A program made the position numbers and the translations under genes. Shown piece by piece: positions 28,039 to 37,213 of a stretch of DNA of 60,855 nucleotides (positions are counted from its first letter, which is position 1; each line of letters opens with the position of its first letter). A model generated the notes under the pieces. The model saw only the letters and a list, made by a program, of their open reading frames with translations, was not told the DNA's origin and searched no databases. The DNA comes from Symbiodinium natans (Eukaryota > Sar > Dinophyceae > Suessiales > Symbiodiniaceae): positions 1 through 60,855 of the forward strand of contig CAJNDS010000842.1 in assembly GCA_905221605.1 (NCBI GenBank), in the 5' to 3' direction.

Positions 28039-28088
28039 GATGAGTTTGAAGCGTCGTTTTTTCGGACACCCAGCCCGACCCGGCATAT
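28039..28088 (+). CDS. Exon
   Basis: Acceptor GAGTGCAG, reads DEFEASFFRTPSPTRH, donor GTAAAG. Confidence 0.55.
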
Positions 28089-28370
28089 GTAAAGCTCCAC
28101 ATGGTCATCTCCCTAGTTTACAATGGGTTCAGGGTTCAAGGTTTAGGTTTAGGGCTTAGGGTTGGGTATTTCCCAAAGTAGGGGACCCCTTATACGAAAC
28201 AGAGTCCACACTGCGGTTACCGATTTTGGGGGGTTTAGGTCCCCCCAAGCCGCCGTGAACCAAAAAGTACACACCGGACTACTCTAAACCCTAAACCCTA
28301 AACCCTAAACCCTAAACCCTAAACCCTAAACCCTAAACCCTAAACCCTAAACCCCAAACCAATGGTCTAG

Positions 28371-28430
28371 TATGAAAAGTGGAAAATTGAGAAAGCCGGT
28401 CACATGAGAGCCACGCTCCGCACCCTCTAA
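28371..28430 (+). CDS. Exon with stop
   Basis: Acceptor TGGTCTAG, reads YEKWKIEKAGHMRATLRTL and TAA. Preceded by a CCCTAAA array (28282-28355). Confidence 0.55.
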   Translation, partial: YEKWKIEKAGHMRATLRTL

Positions 28431-28623
28431 GACCAACCGAAGCCTCGACCTGCACATCCCCAATACGCCTTTGTTTTCGGTTCTTGATTTTGTTGGGTTT
28501 AGGGTTTAGGGTTTGGGGTTTAGGGTTTAGGGTTTAGGGTTTAGGGTTTGGGGTTTAGGGTTTAGGGTTTAGGGTTTGGGGTCTAGCCCTGCTGGCCCTT
28601 TCCCACACCTGTGGCTGTGCCAG

Positions 28624-28791
28624 GAAGCGCCAGAACGGCAAGGCCTCGCCGGGGGGACCCTGCAAAAGACAGCGTGGCGCTTAGAGCTGCGATGCCGGCG
28701 CCCAGACGTGATGTGCCGTGCCGCTCCGCTGGCGGCAGCTATTCACTTAGGAGAAAAAGCGGGTTCAGTGATTTGGGGAGTTGTTGGAGCA
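28624..28791 (+). CDS. Exon (56 codons)
   Basis: Acceptor CTGTGCCAG, contains LRCRRPDVMCRAAPLAAAIH then LGEKAGSVIWGVVGA. Two further frames are partly open, so confidence is moderate. Confidence 0.4.
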
Positions 28792-28905
28792 CCTAAACCC
28801 TGAGCCCTAAACCTTAAATCTCAAAACCTTAACCCTCAACCCTAAACCCTAAACCCTCACCTTAAACCCCAGAACTGGGAAACCCCGAGCCTCCAAACCC
28901 AGCAG

Positions 28906-28946
28906 AGCGATTTGCCCAGAGATTTGGGCCTGCAACAGAGGGGAGG
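28906..28946 (+). CDS. Short exon
   Basis: Acceptor CCAGCAG, reads SDLPRDLGLQQRG, donor GTTTAGAG. Confidence 0.4.
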
Positions 28947-28980
28947 GTTTAGAGTTTAGGGTTTTGGGCTTTGGGTGTAG

Positions 28981-29140
28981 GGGCACCGGCACACAACGAA
29001 GAGGGCAAAGATACCTGGGGGAGACAGAAGAAAGCAGGGAGCAGAGTTCTGGCCGCGGCCACGCACGGGTCTTTGCATGATGTCGACAGGTTTATTGAGC
29101 ACGCCGGGTTTAAGCTTATCAGGCTCAAGAGATCCGAGGG
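28981..29140 (+). CDS. Exon (53 codons)
   Basis: Acceptor GGGTGTAG, reads GAPAHNEEGKDTWGRQKKAG then LHDVDRFIEHAGFKLIRLKR. Donor GTTAGG. Strong coding character, family unknown. Confidence 0.65.
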
Positions 29141-29235
29141 GTTAGGATTTAGGGTTTAGGGGTTCAGGGTTTGCGGGTTTAGGGGGTGTAGGGTTTAGGG
29201 TTTAGGGCTTAGGCTTCAGTGACTGAAAGTTGTAG

Positions 29236-29627
29236 AGGGGTTCAAAAGGCGTGAAGCGCGCATCAGAGCCAGAGTACTTGTCCCGGTCCTTTCTGTATTG
29301 CTTAAGGGGAAAAAAGGATGGACCCCTAGAAGGGACCCTTAATCTTATTCCCCAATATAACCCCTCTATATTCCTCATATAGTCCCTACATACCTAAGTA
29401 GCCCCCAAATACCACCCTAAACCCTAAACCCCAAACCCTAAACCCTAAACCCCAAATAACCCCTAAGTCCCTTATAAGGGTCCCTCCTTATGCCCCTTAA
29501 ACTTCGTTTTGCTCACATAGGATGACGCACTGTTGGGATGACCACTTTGGGGTCGGGTGGGTTGAGGATTCAAATCCTCCAAGTGGGCCCGCTCACTTAC
29601 AGGAAGCGGGCGACGCCCGGAGCCAGG
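29236..29627 (+). CDS. Exon split by a family-5 element
   Basis: Acceptor AGTTGTAG, reads RGSKGVKRASEPEYLSRSFL. TTGCTTA (29298) and TTGCTCA (29509) flank the element. Removing 29298-29508 gives one frame through MTHCWDDHFGVGWVEDSNPP to HLQEAGDARSQ and a GTTAGGGG donor. About 60 codons in total. Confidence 0.65.
29305..29508. mobile_element. Family-5 introner containing CCCTAAA
   Basis: AAGGATGGACCCCTAGAAGG at the left and AAGGGTCCCTCCTTATGCCC at the right are inverted. About six CCCTAAA/CCCCAAA units (29413-29457) lie inside the right arm. Confidence 0.7.
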
Positions 29628-29766
29628 GTTAGGGGATTAGGGTTTAGGGTTTAGGGTTTAGGGTTTAGGGTTTAGGGTTTAGGGTTTAGGGTTTAGGGTT
29701 TAGGGGGGTTTAGGGTTTGCAGCCATTGAGCCCAAGACCCGTCCCCCAAGCCCTAAAACCCCCACA

Positions 29767-29813
29767 GTCTCGCCACCCCAAACTTGAAAGTTGTGGGATT
29801 CTCGGTTTTGTGT
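29767..29813 (+). CDS. Short exon
   Basis: Acceptor CCCCACAG, reads SRHPKLESCGILGFV, donor GTAAGG. Confidence 0.4.
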
Positions 29814-29853
29814 GTAAGGTTTGGGCTTGAGATCTTACGCAAGCTTCATGTAT

Positions 29854-29930
29854 AGGGTTCTTAAGGGAGGGGGGTTCAAGGAACCTTTGCAATTCAAGGT
29901 TCCCTAATATAATACTCCCTCTAAGCCAGT
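29854..29930. mobile_element. Family-9 element, decayed
   Basis: Left end GGGTTCTTAAGGGAGGGGGG. The right arm is only partly recognisable (ATAATACTCCCTCTAAG). Confidence 0.45.
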
Positions 29931-29935
29931 TCGGG

Positions 29936-30046
29936 GTTTAGGGTTTAGGGTTTAGGGTTTAGGGTTTAGGGTTTAGGGTTTAGGGTTTAGGGTTTAGGGT
30001 TTAGGGTTTAGGGTTTAGGGTTTAGGGTTTAGGGTTTAGGGTTTAG
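29936..30046 (+). repeat. Interstitial TTTAGGG array
   Basis: About 16 perfect TTTAGGG units. Confidence 0.9.
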
Positions 30047-30121
30047 CGTGGCTTTTGGGGCTACAGGAGTTTTCGGTTAGGGCCATGTAGGGCTTTAGTC
30101 ATGGGATTCTGCCTTGGACCC

Positions 30122-30252
30122 CCAAGACCCTTGGGTTTGGGGAGCCTTTTTCAAGATCCTCTAAAGGAATATAGGGGCCATACGAGGAGCCATACAAGGG
30201 GCCATACAAGGAGTATTTTAAGGGAACCTCTTAGGGGTACAGGGTCCAAGCT
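30122..30252. mobile_element. Inverted-repeat element (family 13)
   Basis: CTTGGACCC at the left and GGGTCCAAG at the right. The interior carries three GGNGCCATACNAGG repeats. Confidence 0.4.
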
Positions 30253-30389
30253 TCACTTCCTTGACTAGTGTATAGGGTTTAGGGGGTTTAGGGTTTAGGG
30301 CTTCGATGATTAGAGGTTTTCGGGTGGGGGGGGGGGGGGGGGGGGGGGCTCAGGTTGGAGAGTGACAAGAAGAAGGGGTTTTCGGGCTT

Positions 30390-30735
30390 TCGGGTTTAGG
30401 GTTTTAGGGTTTAGGGTTTAGGGTTTTAGGGTTTTAGGGTTTTTAGGGTTTTAGGGTTAGGGTTTTAGGGTTTTAGGGTTTTTAGGGTTTTAGGGTTTTA
30501 GGGTTTTAGGGTTTAGGGTTTTTAAGGGTTTAGGGTTTTAGGGTTTTAGGGTTTTAGGGTTTTAGGGTTTGAGGGTTTTAGGGTTTTGGGGTTTTAGGGT
30601 TTTGGGGTTTTAGGGTTTTTTTAAGGTTTTTTTAGGGTTTTAGGGTTTTAGGGTTTTAGGGTTTTAGGGTTTTAGGGTTTTAGGGTTTTAGGGTTTTAGG
30701 GTTTTAGGGTTTTAGGGTTTTAGGGTTTAGGGACC
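30390..30735 (+). repeat. TTTTAGGG (8-mer) array
   Basis: About 40 units, mainly GGGTTTTA, with TTTTTAGGG and TTTGGGG variants. Preceded by a G-run at 30328-30347. Confidence 0.9.
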
Positions 30736-30774
30736 GTAAACCCCAAACCCTAAACTGCAAGTAGTTCTGGACAG

Positions 30775-31082
30775 TTTTGACATTGGCTTCGTGGTGGCTC
30801 TCCCGGTTCCTTTCACATCGCAGTGCCTTGGCTTTTTTCTCGCGAATCTATTCGATTGACCCTGGGGAGAACATGGGAACAGCTGGAATGGCGGTTCCTG
30901 GGTCTCTCCGGGCTACATATGCCTCCCCTCCTCACCTCGTGCAGGGCGTAAAAAAGTATCAGAAGCGCACGCGCAGCGAATTCTCACATGCGTGCGCACT
31001 TTCACCCCAACCCTATCCTTTAGGCCCTCAGCCCCTTGAGCCCCCCTCGGATTGCTATCATCAGATACACCTGAAACCCTGA
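30775..31082 (+). CDS. Long exon (102 codons)
   Basis: Acceptor CTGGACAG. Reads LTLASWWLSRFLSHRSALAF, then GTAGMAVPGSLRATYASPPH and PPSDCYHQIHL to a TGA in repeat. Hydrophobic first third, basic middle (KKYQKRTRSE), proline-rich end. No domain recognised. Confidence 0.6.
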
Positions 31083-31131
31083 ACCCTAAACCCTTCAACC
31101 CGGGCTGACGATTTCGGAGTTTGGTGTGTAG

Positions 31132-31261
31132 GACCTTGAATATTTTGCCTGGTCCCGAATGGGGATTGAGAGAGGATCACGCTTCAGAAACTTCAACAGC
31201 CAACCTAAGGGAGCAGGATCGTGGGGTTGGGGGTTCGCAGAGGATCCCAAGACCCAGAAAA
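31132..31261 (+). CDS. Exon (43 codons)
   Basis: Acceptor GTGTGTAG, reads DLEYFAWSRMGIERGSRFRN then SWGWGFAEDPKTQK. CCCTAAA repeats follow; probable GA donor. Confidence 0.6.
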
Positions 31262-31322
31262 CGCTAAACCCTAAACCCGAAACCCTCACCCTAAACCCTA
31301 AACCCTGAACCCTAATCATGAG

Positions 31323-31417
31323 CTTCCTCAAGCTTTGTTGACGAGCCCCTGCATGAGGTTCACTTAATTCAGTACCGCGAAGGTGAGGCTTTCCGGAAGT
31401 TGTTTTTTGCAACCTAG
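31323..31417 (+). CDS. Exon with stop
   Basis: Acceptor ATCATGAG, reads FVDEPLHEVHLIQYREGEAF then RKLFFAT and TAG. The minus strand is open but less protein-like. Confidence 0.5.
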
Positions 31418-31565
31418 GGTTTAGGGGTTTAGGGTTTAGGGGAGAATACCCTAAACCTGAAACTCTAGACCCTGGACCCTGGACCCTAAGTTTTCGACTA
31501 TTGGGAACCGTTTGAGGCCATTAAGGCTTTTGGGGTCCGCTTATGGGCACTATGGACCCCGATAG

Positions 31566-31714
31566 GGTATTCCGCAATATCTACGGTCTGAGATTGTAGT
31601 TTGGGATGTTCCCCTTATACTAACGGTACCCCCTATAGAAGACACTTTTGAGGACTTTTAGCATAAGGGGGAACATCCCCACGTGTAGTTATCATACCAT
31701 CTGGATACCACGCA
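31566..31714 (+). CDS. Exon split by a family-1 element
   Basis: Acceptor CCCGATAG, reads GIPQYLRSEIVV. TGTAGTT at 31595 and 31684 flank the element. Removing 31595-31683 continues IIPSGYHA to donor GTAAAA. Confidence 0.65.
31602..31683. mobile_element. Family-1 introner-like element
   Basis: TGGGATGTTCCCCTTATACT and AGGGGGAACATCCCCA are inverted ends. 7-bp direct repeat TGTAGTT. Confidence 0.75.
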
Positions 31715-31757
31715 GTAAAAGGAATCGTAAACCCTACTTCATATCCCTAAACCCCAG

Positions 31758-31888
31758 GTTATTGTCAGACAACGCCGAATAGGATTCTTAAACATCCTAC
31801 ACAAAACAGGGTTTCTTCGGGCTAGCAAAGCTCCATATGAACAAAGAAAGAGAAACTTGACTCCCTTTGCTTGTTTGATGGGGGGGAG
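31758..31888 (+). CDS. Exon (43 codons)
   Basis: Acceptor AACCCCAG, reads VIVRQRRIGFLNILHKTGFL then ASKAPYEQRKRNLTPFACLM. Possible donor GTACTA. Confidence 0.55.
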
Positions 31889-32122
31889 GTACTACTAGAG
31901 AGGGGAATACAGTAGGTCGTTAGTGCGTCAAGTGGACACTCACAGGGTTTAGGGCTCAGGGAAACCCTAAACCCTAAACCCTAAACCCTAAACCCCTTCT
32001 AAGCGCGCGTTTCTTTGCCGGATTGCCTTGACATGCTCGCTGCCCGATGCTCCATGCAGCCACAGAGAGCACAGAGGGAGACGAACACCTGTGACCCTAA
32101 ACCCTAAACCCTAAACCCCAAG

Positions 32123-32184
32123 ATTTTTGAGGCCCCACCAACCCAAAAGCCCCCGGCACGCGATCTACCCAGGGCATCGAACAG
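32123..32184 (+). CDS. Exon
   Basis: Acceptor AACCCCAAG, reads IFEAPPTQKPPARDLPRASN, donor GTGGGC. Confidence 0.5.
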
Positions 32185-32737
32185 GTGGGCTGTACCAGTT
32201 ACGAAGTAGTTGCCATATGCAGGGCTTAGGGCTTAGGGTTTAGGATTTCGGGTTTTTTGGGTTACTGCAAAACTGCAGGTGAGCCCTAAACCCTAAACCC
32301 TAAACCGTAAACCCTAAACCCTAAACCCTGAACCCCTAAGGTTACAGCCCGTTACTCTTGAGGCCTATGCCCCTTAGAACCCCTGAACCCAAGGGCCCCT
32401 GGAACCCCAAACACCAAACCCTAAACCCTAACCCCTAAAGTGGTTGGATTCGAACGGCCAGGGGTCCTGGACCCTAAACAAGCGGCTTCTGGTCCAGGTT
32501 TAGGGTTTAGGGTTACGGGTTTAGGGTTTAGGGTTTAAGGGGTTTAGGTTTAGGTTTTGGGTTTAGGCCTAAACCCTAAACCCTAGGGGAGGAAGGGAGG
32601 GTGGGGAGGGAGGGGGGAAAGAGGGGAGGGGGGAAAGAGGAGGAGGGCACGCGAAGGGGATAAAGGAGTTTTAGAGCCAGGCTACAACATGAATCACGAA
32701 CTGATCTAGCCTTTTTTGTTTGATACGGTCGCTTCTT

Positions 32738-32798
32738 TAAATTAGGGTCTCGTTTTGGGTAGCCTACATAAGAGGACCCCCAAAATCGGACCATAATT
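32738..32798. mobile_element. Short hairpin element (family 14)
   Basis: AAATTAGGGTCTCGTTTTGG and CCAAAATCGGACCATAATTT are inverted. 61 bp. Confidence 0.55.
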
Positions 32799-32831
32799 TA
32801 GAGAAATCACCATATAGTCCGGTGGTAGCAG

Positions 32832-33023
32832 CATAAGTGTTTCTTAGAACCAAGCAAGCCCGGAAAAAGCAGAATTAGAATTTTGGGGCCGATGCTGCCT
32901 GAGTTTACGTTGCCTGGGTACGAAAGGCTAGCATATCTTTTAGTGTCTGACAGCATTACGTTACTTAAATCTCAGTTTCGTAGCAGAAGCGCAGTATCTA
33001 TAGGGCTTCGTAATGGAGATTGA
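32832..33023 (+). CDS. Long exon (63 codons)
   Basis: Acceptor GGTAGCAG, reads HKCFLEPSKPGKSRIRILGP then FTLPGYERLAYLLVSDSITL and FRSRSAVSIGLRNGD, TGA. Heptamer repeats are sparse around it. May be a C-terminal exon. Confidence 0.55.
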   Translation, partial: HKCFLEPSKPGKSRIRILGPMLPEFTLPGYERLAYLLVSDSITLLKSQFRSRSAVSIGLRNGD

Positions 33024-33251
33024 AGGGCCTGAGCCCTAAACCACGAAGCCCATTAAGCCACGAACCTTGCAGCGAGACCTGAACCCTACAAAGCCCCGAA
33101 GCCATAGAATTAGCTCCCAGGCTAAATTTGTCGAAACCCTAAACCCTAAACCCTAAACCGGTCCCTTGTGGGGCACGTTTTTAAGGTTAGGGTCCCCAAC
33201 TAACTTTGTTCATGTCACTGAACATTTGGCTCAAAACTCTGTGGTAATTCG

Positions 33252-33358
33252 ATGCACCTGGCCAAGAGGGAGGAGCTTTTTCATGACAGAGGCGATAGCT
33301 TTTTCAAGGAGCTGTGCCGGAGATTAGGAGCATTTGTGCGGCGACAGGAGTCCTCCTG
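33252..33358 (+). CDS. Candidate first exon
   Basis: ATG at 33252 opens MHLAKREELFHDRGDSFFKE then LCRRLGAFVRRQESS. Consensus donor GTGAGT. The frame is open upstream to 33225, with no acceptor seen. Confidence 0.6.
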
Positions 33359-33479
33359 GTGAGTTTAGGTTTGAGTTAGAAGCTTCATCTCTATCATTTT
33401 TGGGTCCAGGCATTAGGATTTAATCAGGATTCAGGGTTTGGTGTTTAGGGTAAGTTTTGGGAGTGCAACTACTATTTGC

Positions 33480-33570
33480 TTAAGAAGCCCCCCCAAAATG
33501 ATAATATTTCCTTATAAGGGCCACATAGGGATTGGTATATTTTGTTTTTGGGGTGGTCGTAAGAAAACAG
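33480..33570. mobile_element. Family-15 element
   Basis: CTTAAGAAGCCCCCCCAAAA and TTTTTGGGGTGGTCGTAAG are inverted ends. A second copy lies at 55798. Confidence 0.5.
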
Positions 33571-33682
33571 TACTATAGGGTCCCTACACGCTAAAAATCC
33601 CTAAGCCCTAAACCCCGAACCCTAACCTGTGGGTATAGAGGGTCCCAAGGTTTGGAGTCCGGTTTGATAGGGTTTGGCGCAG

Positions 33683-33752
33683 GAGGGCAGCTACAAATGT
33701 TGCCTGTTTGAATCCTGCGCTCCGCCGCGCATAGTTGTTGACCTCCACATGG
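33683..33752 (+). CDS. Exon
   Basis: Acceptor TTGGCGCAG, reads EGSYKCCLFESCAPPRIVVD then LHM, donor GTTTGGGG. Cysteine-rich. Confidence 0.6.
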
Positions 33753-33795
33753 GTTTGGGGTTTAGGTCTTAGGGTTTAGGATTCAAGTAGGGTAG

Positions 33796-33864
33796 GTTTC
33801 TACATCTCGAATGGCGAGCAAACTACACGGCCCTAAGTGCGTCAATATCCACGCGAAGCCCTGA
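33796..33864 (+). CDS. Exon with stop
   Basis: Acceptor TAGGGTAG, reads VSTSRMASKLHGPKCVNIHA then KP and TGA. Confidence 0.5.
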   Translation, partial: VSTSRMASKLHGPKCVNIHAKP

Positions 33865-33935
33865 ACCCTGAACTGCACGGTTGATACTTCAAGGCCTTCA
33901 AGGGTTGCTTGGGTCCAGCCCTTAAACCCTAAGCC

Positions 33936-34037
33936 TTGGGATGTTCCCCCTTATACTAACCGTCCTTCATAGGGTTTTTAGTACCCCCCTATGATCATCC
34001 CTATTAAGGACTGTTAGTATAAGAAGGAACATCCCAA
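33936..34037. mobile_element. Family-1 element, full copy
   Basis: TTGGGATGTTCCCCCTTATA and AAGGAACATCCCAA are inverted. The internal arms ACTAACCGTCC/GGACTGTTAGT pair. CTAAGCC flanks both sides. Confidence 0.75.
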
Positions 34038-34087
34038 CCTAAGCCCTTAAACCCTAAACCCTAAAGCTTGTAACCCCTAAAGCTTAG

Positions 34088-34127
34088 CCCAATCACCTGA
34101 GGGCGGCTGTTCCCCTGGGAGATCTAG
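34088..34127 (+). CDS. Short exon
   Basis: Acceptor AGCTTAG, reads PNHLRAAVPLGDL, donor GTGAGG. Confidence 0.5.
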
Positions 34128-34200
34128 GTGAGGTTCAGGGCATTGAGGTGCAGCTGCAGCTTTTAGGTTTAGGGTTTGGGGTTTGGGGTTTGGGGTTTAG

Positions 34201-34263
34201 GATGGTTTGGGCCAAATTCCCTACGACTTGGAGGTGTATATCCTGTACTCAGAATGGGCTTAA
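34201..34263 (+). CDS. Exon with telomeric acceptor
   Basis: Acceptor is the AG of GGGGTTTAG. Reads DGLGQIPYDLEVYILYSEWA and TAA. GTGTAT inside it could be a donor after DLE. Confidence 0.45.
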   Translation, partial: DGLGQIPYDLEVYILYSEWA

Positions 34264-34616
34264 ACCTACTAGCTTGCGGGGTGACGGGCCGTTTAGGGTT
34301 TAGGGTTTAGGGCTTAGTATGGGGTTGCATGTCGGAGTTGGGGCTTACGCGTTTCTAGTGCAGTTTGTTTAGGGCGCACTACAGGGGGTCGGAATCACCA
34401 TTCTAGTTTTTCAAGGCCCCTAAAGGGCGGGGTAGTAGCCCTAAACCCTAAATCCTAAACCCTAAACCCTTGTAGCGGAGGGGGTAGTAGGGAAATCCAT
34501 AGGTTCTTTGTGGTGCTTTACTGTAACTTTAAGATTCTCTAGCTTTTTTGGGTTTATTGGGTTCCTTAGTAAGGCAGCTAAAAGTTTAGTTGTTTTACTT
34601 ACCCTCCTAAGTGCAG

Positions 34617-34733
34617 CCAAGGGTTAAGGAGCGCTACAAGTGTGGAGGTGGCGCCCAAGACTAAAGAGACCTCGCGCTGCGCACCAGGGGGCGGCAAGCT
34701 GGAGCAAAGTACGCCCATGAAAGGAGGTCAACT
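34617..34733 (+). CDS. Two short exons
   Basis: 34617-34658 reads PRVKERYKCGGGAQ with a GA donor. 34688-34733 follows GCACCAG and reads GGKLEQSTPMKGGQL, then CCCTAAA. Confidence 0.4.
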
Positions 34734-34734
34734 C

Positions 34735-34870
34735 CCTAAACCCTAAACCCGAAACCCTAAACCCTAAACCCTAAACCCTAAACCCTAAACCCTAAACCCT
34801 AAACCCTAAACCCTAAACCCTAAACCCTAAACCCTAAACCCTAAACCCTAAACCCTAAACCCTAAACCCA
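34735..34870 (-). repeat. Interstitial CCCTAAA array
   Basis: About 19 units. Confidence 0.9.
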
Positions 34871-35050
34871 AACCCTGAAGTCTAGAGTTTAGGATAGCTC
34901 AGGGTTGTTAGAGGCATTTAGGGCTTGGGATGGTCCAGGAGTTTGTGGGAGAGCATATAGGGTCTAGTTTCATGGGCCGTTAATATGGGGTTTAGGGCTT
35001 AAGGGCTTAGGGTTTAGGGTTTGAGGTTTAGGGTTTAGGGTTGAAGTTTA

Positions 35051-35185
35051 GGGTAGTTTCATGGGCCCCTAGTATGGACCCTTGCCTTCTTCTTTCAAGG
35101 GTTCTGAAGTATGGGCCCTTGGTTGTTTTAGGGTATATAAGGGTCACTTTAGGGGCCCCCTTTTAATGGGACCATTTAACTGCCC
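35051..35185. mobile_element. Family-3 element
   Basis: GGGTAGTTTCATGGGCCCC to GGGACCATTTAACTGCCC. Core GGGCCCTTGGTTGTTTTAGG and GGTATATAAGGG. Confidence 0.6.
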
Positions 35186-35235
35186 TTAGATGCTCACGCC
35201 AGCCCTACCACGCTGAACCCCCAAAGCCCTAAAAG

Positions 35236-35279
35236 AGCAACTATGACACCCAATTCCCCTCACTCTTTACTGATCAACG
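35236..35279 (+). CDS. Exon with GTAAGG donor
   Basis: Acceptor CCTAAAAG, reads SNYDTQFPSLFTDQ, donor GTAAGG. Confidence 0.5.
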
Positions 35280-35411
35280 GTAAGGAACAGCACCTCAACT
35301 ATAAGCCCTGATACGTGGGGCTTGGTGTCAGAAGTCTACCATAACCCTGTATTCCCTAAACCCCAAACCCTAAACCCTAAACCCTAAACCCTAAACCCTA
35401 AACTCCGAGAG

Positions 35412-35525
35412 CCCTACACGTCGGAAAGTTTGGAGCCACTGAGTTCGGAGCTTCCCCTCAATTCATGGCTGCTCGTGCTCCTGGAGGCAGCGGCGCTGCG
35501 TGAGGAAATTGGGAGCCCCGGAAAA
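35412..35525 (+). CDS. Exon (38 codons)
   Basis: Acceptor TCCGAGAG, reads PYTSESLEPLSSELPLNSWL then LVLLEAAALREEIGSPGK, donor GTCTAT. Leucine/alanine-rich, likely helical. Confidence 0.6.
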
Positions 35526-35662
35526 GTCTATAGAAGCTAAGAAGTCAATACATAAACATACAGATGAACATGACCATGAACTCAATACCTAAACCCCTAC
35601 ACCCCCTAAGCCTTAAAAGAAATAGAGGGTTGAGCCTGAGGTAAATCTAGACCCCGAACCAG

Positions 35663-35691
35663 ATGCTCATAACCGCATCACCGGCTTCAGG
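35663..35691 (+). CDS. Micro-exon with GTTTAGGG donor
   Basis: Acceptor CGAACCAG, reads MLITASPAS. Confidence 0.35.
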
Positions 35692-35849
35692 GTTTAGGGG
35701 GTTTGGGTTTAGGGCTAAGGGTTTAGGGTTTAGGGCTTAAGGTACCTGAAAGATGCGGTGTCAGCACCACGAATGCCTGAAGACAGAACTCTAAATCCCA
35801 AGCCCTAAACCCTACTACCTGAAGACAACCCTACACCCTGAACCCTCAG

Positions 35850-35885
35850 AACTAATCGTCTCCCATCCTGGTCACGCGGCCAAGG
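35850..35885 (+). CDS. Micro-exon with GTTTAGGG donor
   Basis: Acceptor CCCTCAG, reads LIVSHPGHAAK. Confidence 0.4.
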
Positions 35886-36111
35886 GTTTAGGGTTTAGGG
35901 TAGTAGTTCCCCCTGCTCCCTTGTAAGAAGGGCGCCCTCTGGTTCAAGCAAACAATAAACCCCTTACCCCTGAACCCTAGACCATAGACCCCTCGAAAAA
36001 AGTCATTTCCCAGCCTGTGCAGGTTCCTAAACCTTAAACCCGGTGGTTTAGGGTTTAGGGGTTTGGGGGTTTGGGATTTTTTAGGGCTGCTGGGGTTTTC
36101 AGAGGTTTAGG

Positions 36112-36212
36112 TTGGGATGTTCCCCCTGATACTAACAGTCCTTACTAGGGATGATAGTACCCCCGATTGTAATCCCAGTTAAGGACTGTTAGTATACCGG
36201 GAAGCATCCCAA
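36112..36212. mobile_element. Family-1 element
   Basis: TTGGGATGTTCCCCCTGATA and GGGAAGCATCCCAA. The arms CTAACAGTCCTTA/TAAGGACTGTTAG pair perfectly. AGGTTTAG and AGGTCTAG flank it. Confidence 0.75.
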
Positions 36213-36297
36213 GGTCTAGGGTTTTTCTAGGGTTTTTAGGGTTCAGAGTCCACTGTTGAGGGCTTAGGACAGGAGATCGGGCTTAGATCCCGTCTGA

Positions 36298-36416
36298 GGG
36301 TAGCAACCTCCGTTAAAGGGTTCTGATGTATGGGCCCTTAATTTGTACAGGGTATATCAGGGGTATATAAGTTGCGCCCTTTTAAGGGGCCATACTAAGA
36401 GACCATGTAGCTACCC
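36298..36416. mobile_element. Family-3 element
   Basis: GGGTAGCAACC to GACCATGTAGCTACCC. Core TATGGGCCCTTAATTTGTAC and GGGTATATAAG. Confidence 0.65.
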
Positions 36417-36417
36417 T

Positions 36418-36527
36418 AAGATCCAGGAGCTCCCGCTGTTTGGCATGCTTGGGGGTTTGGTGTGCCTCGTGCCGTTCTGCCTAGCAGTTTGAGAGATGTC
36501 GAGCTCGGGCAAAAAATCTTGCTCAGA
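36418..36527 (+). CDS. Coding segment after a family-3 element
   Basis: Frame one reads KIQELPLFGMLGGLVCLVPF to TGA at 36492. Frame two, after acceptor TGCCTAG (36484), reads QFERCRARAKNLAQ. The implied intron would be only about 30 nt, so one reading is probably wrong. Confidence 0.4.
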
Positions 36528-36681
36528 GTTAGGGGGCTGGGGGTTTAGGGTTTAGGGTTTAGGGTTTAGGGTTTAGGGTTTAGGGTTTAGAGTTTAGGGT
36601 TGAGGCCTCAAAGTTCGGGCCTCGGCGTCCGCAACGGGCTTGGGGCTTGAATTCCCTTATCCCCAGACTCCGAGGGTTACA

Positions 36682-36808
36682 GGGTTCTTCAGGGAGGGGG
36701 GGTTGAGGGTTTAGGGCTGAGGGTTTAGGGTTTCCCGGGTATGTAACCCATCGATCCCGAATACTCCACTACTCCCTAAGGCCCCCCCCCCCCTCCCTTA
36801 AGAACCCC
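36682..36808. mobile_element. Family-9 element with TTTAGGG inside
   Basis: GGGTTCTTCAGGGAGGGGGG and CCCTTAAGAACCCC are inverted. GAGGGTTTAGGG copies lie inside the left arm. Confidence 0.55.
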
Positions 36809-36819
36809 AAAATAGGATG

Positions 36820-36960
36820 CTGGACACCATACTCAAGAGGTTAAGACTCGCACCCCTAGGGTTGCATCCCCAAAGGTCTCCCTTAGTATACTCCTACGAA
36901 TTATAAGAAAGGGTCCCCAAACCCAAGAGGACCGCCCTAGGGGTCCATGGTAGAGTCCCA
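36820..36960. mobile_element. Candidate element, unclassified
   Basis: CCCCTAGGG and CCCTAGGGG words about 110 bp apart with GGGTCCCC inside. The inverted repeats are weak. Confidence 0.3.
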
Positions 36961-37096
36961 TGAAATACCCTCAAACTGGGGGTTTAGGGTTTAGGGTTTA
37001 GGGTTTAGGGTTTAGGGTTTAGGGTTTAGGTATCTAGATTACTGGGCCTCCTTGTAGTGAAATCGCCACCCGCAACCATCCTATACACCCAACCAG

Positions 37097-37179
37097 CACT
37101 CAACCGCCCTAGACCCTGCAAATTAGGCGCGCTTTTGATCCCCCAAAAAGAAAGGACCGCAAAAGCGAGCCTAGAATAG
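37097..37179 (+). CDS. Exon, basic
   Basis: Acceptor CAACCAG, reads LNRPRPCKLGALLIPQKERT then AKASLE and TAG. Confidence 0.5.
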
Positions 37180-37213
37180 AGAACTTCCCATAAACACATG
37201 GGTAATTCTCTAA

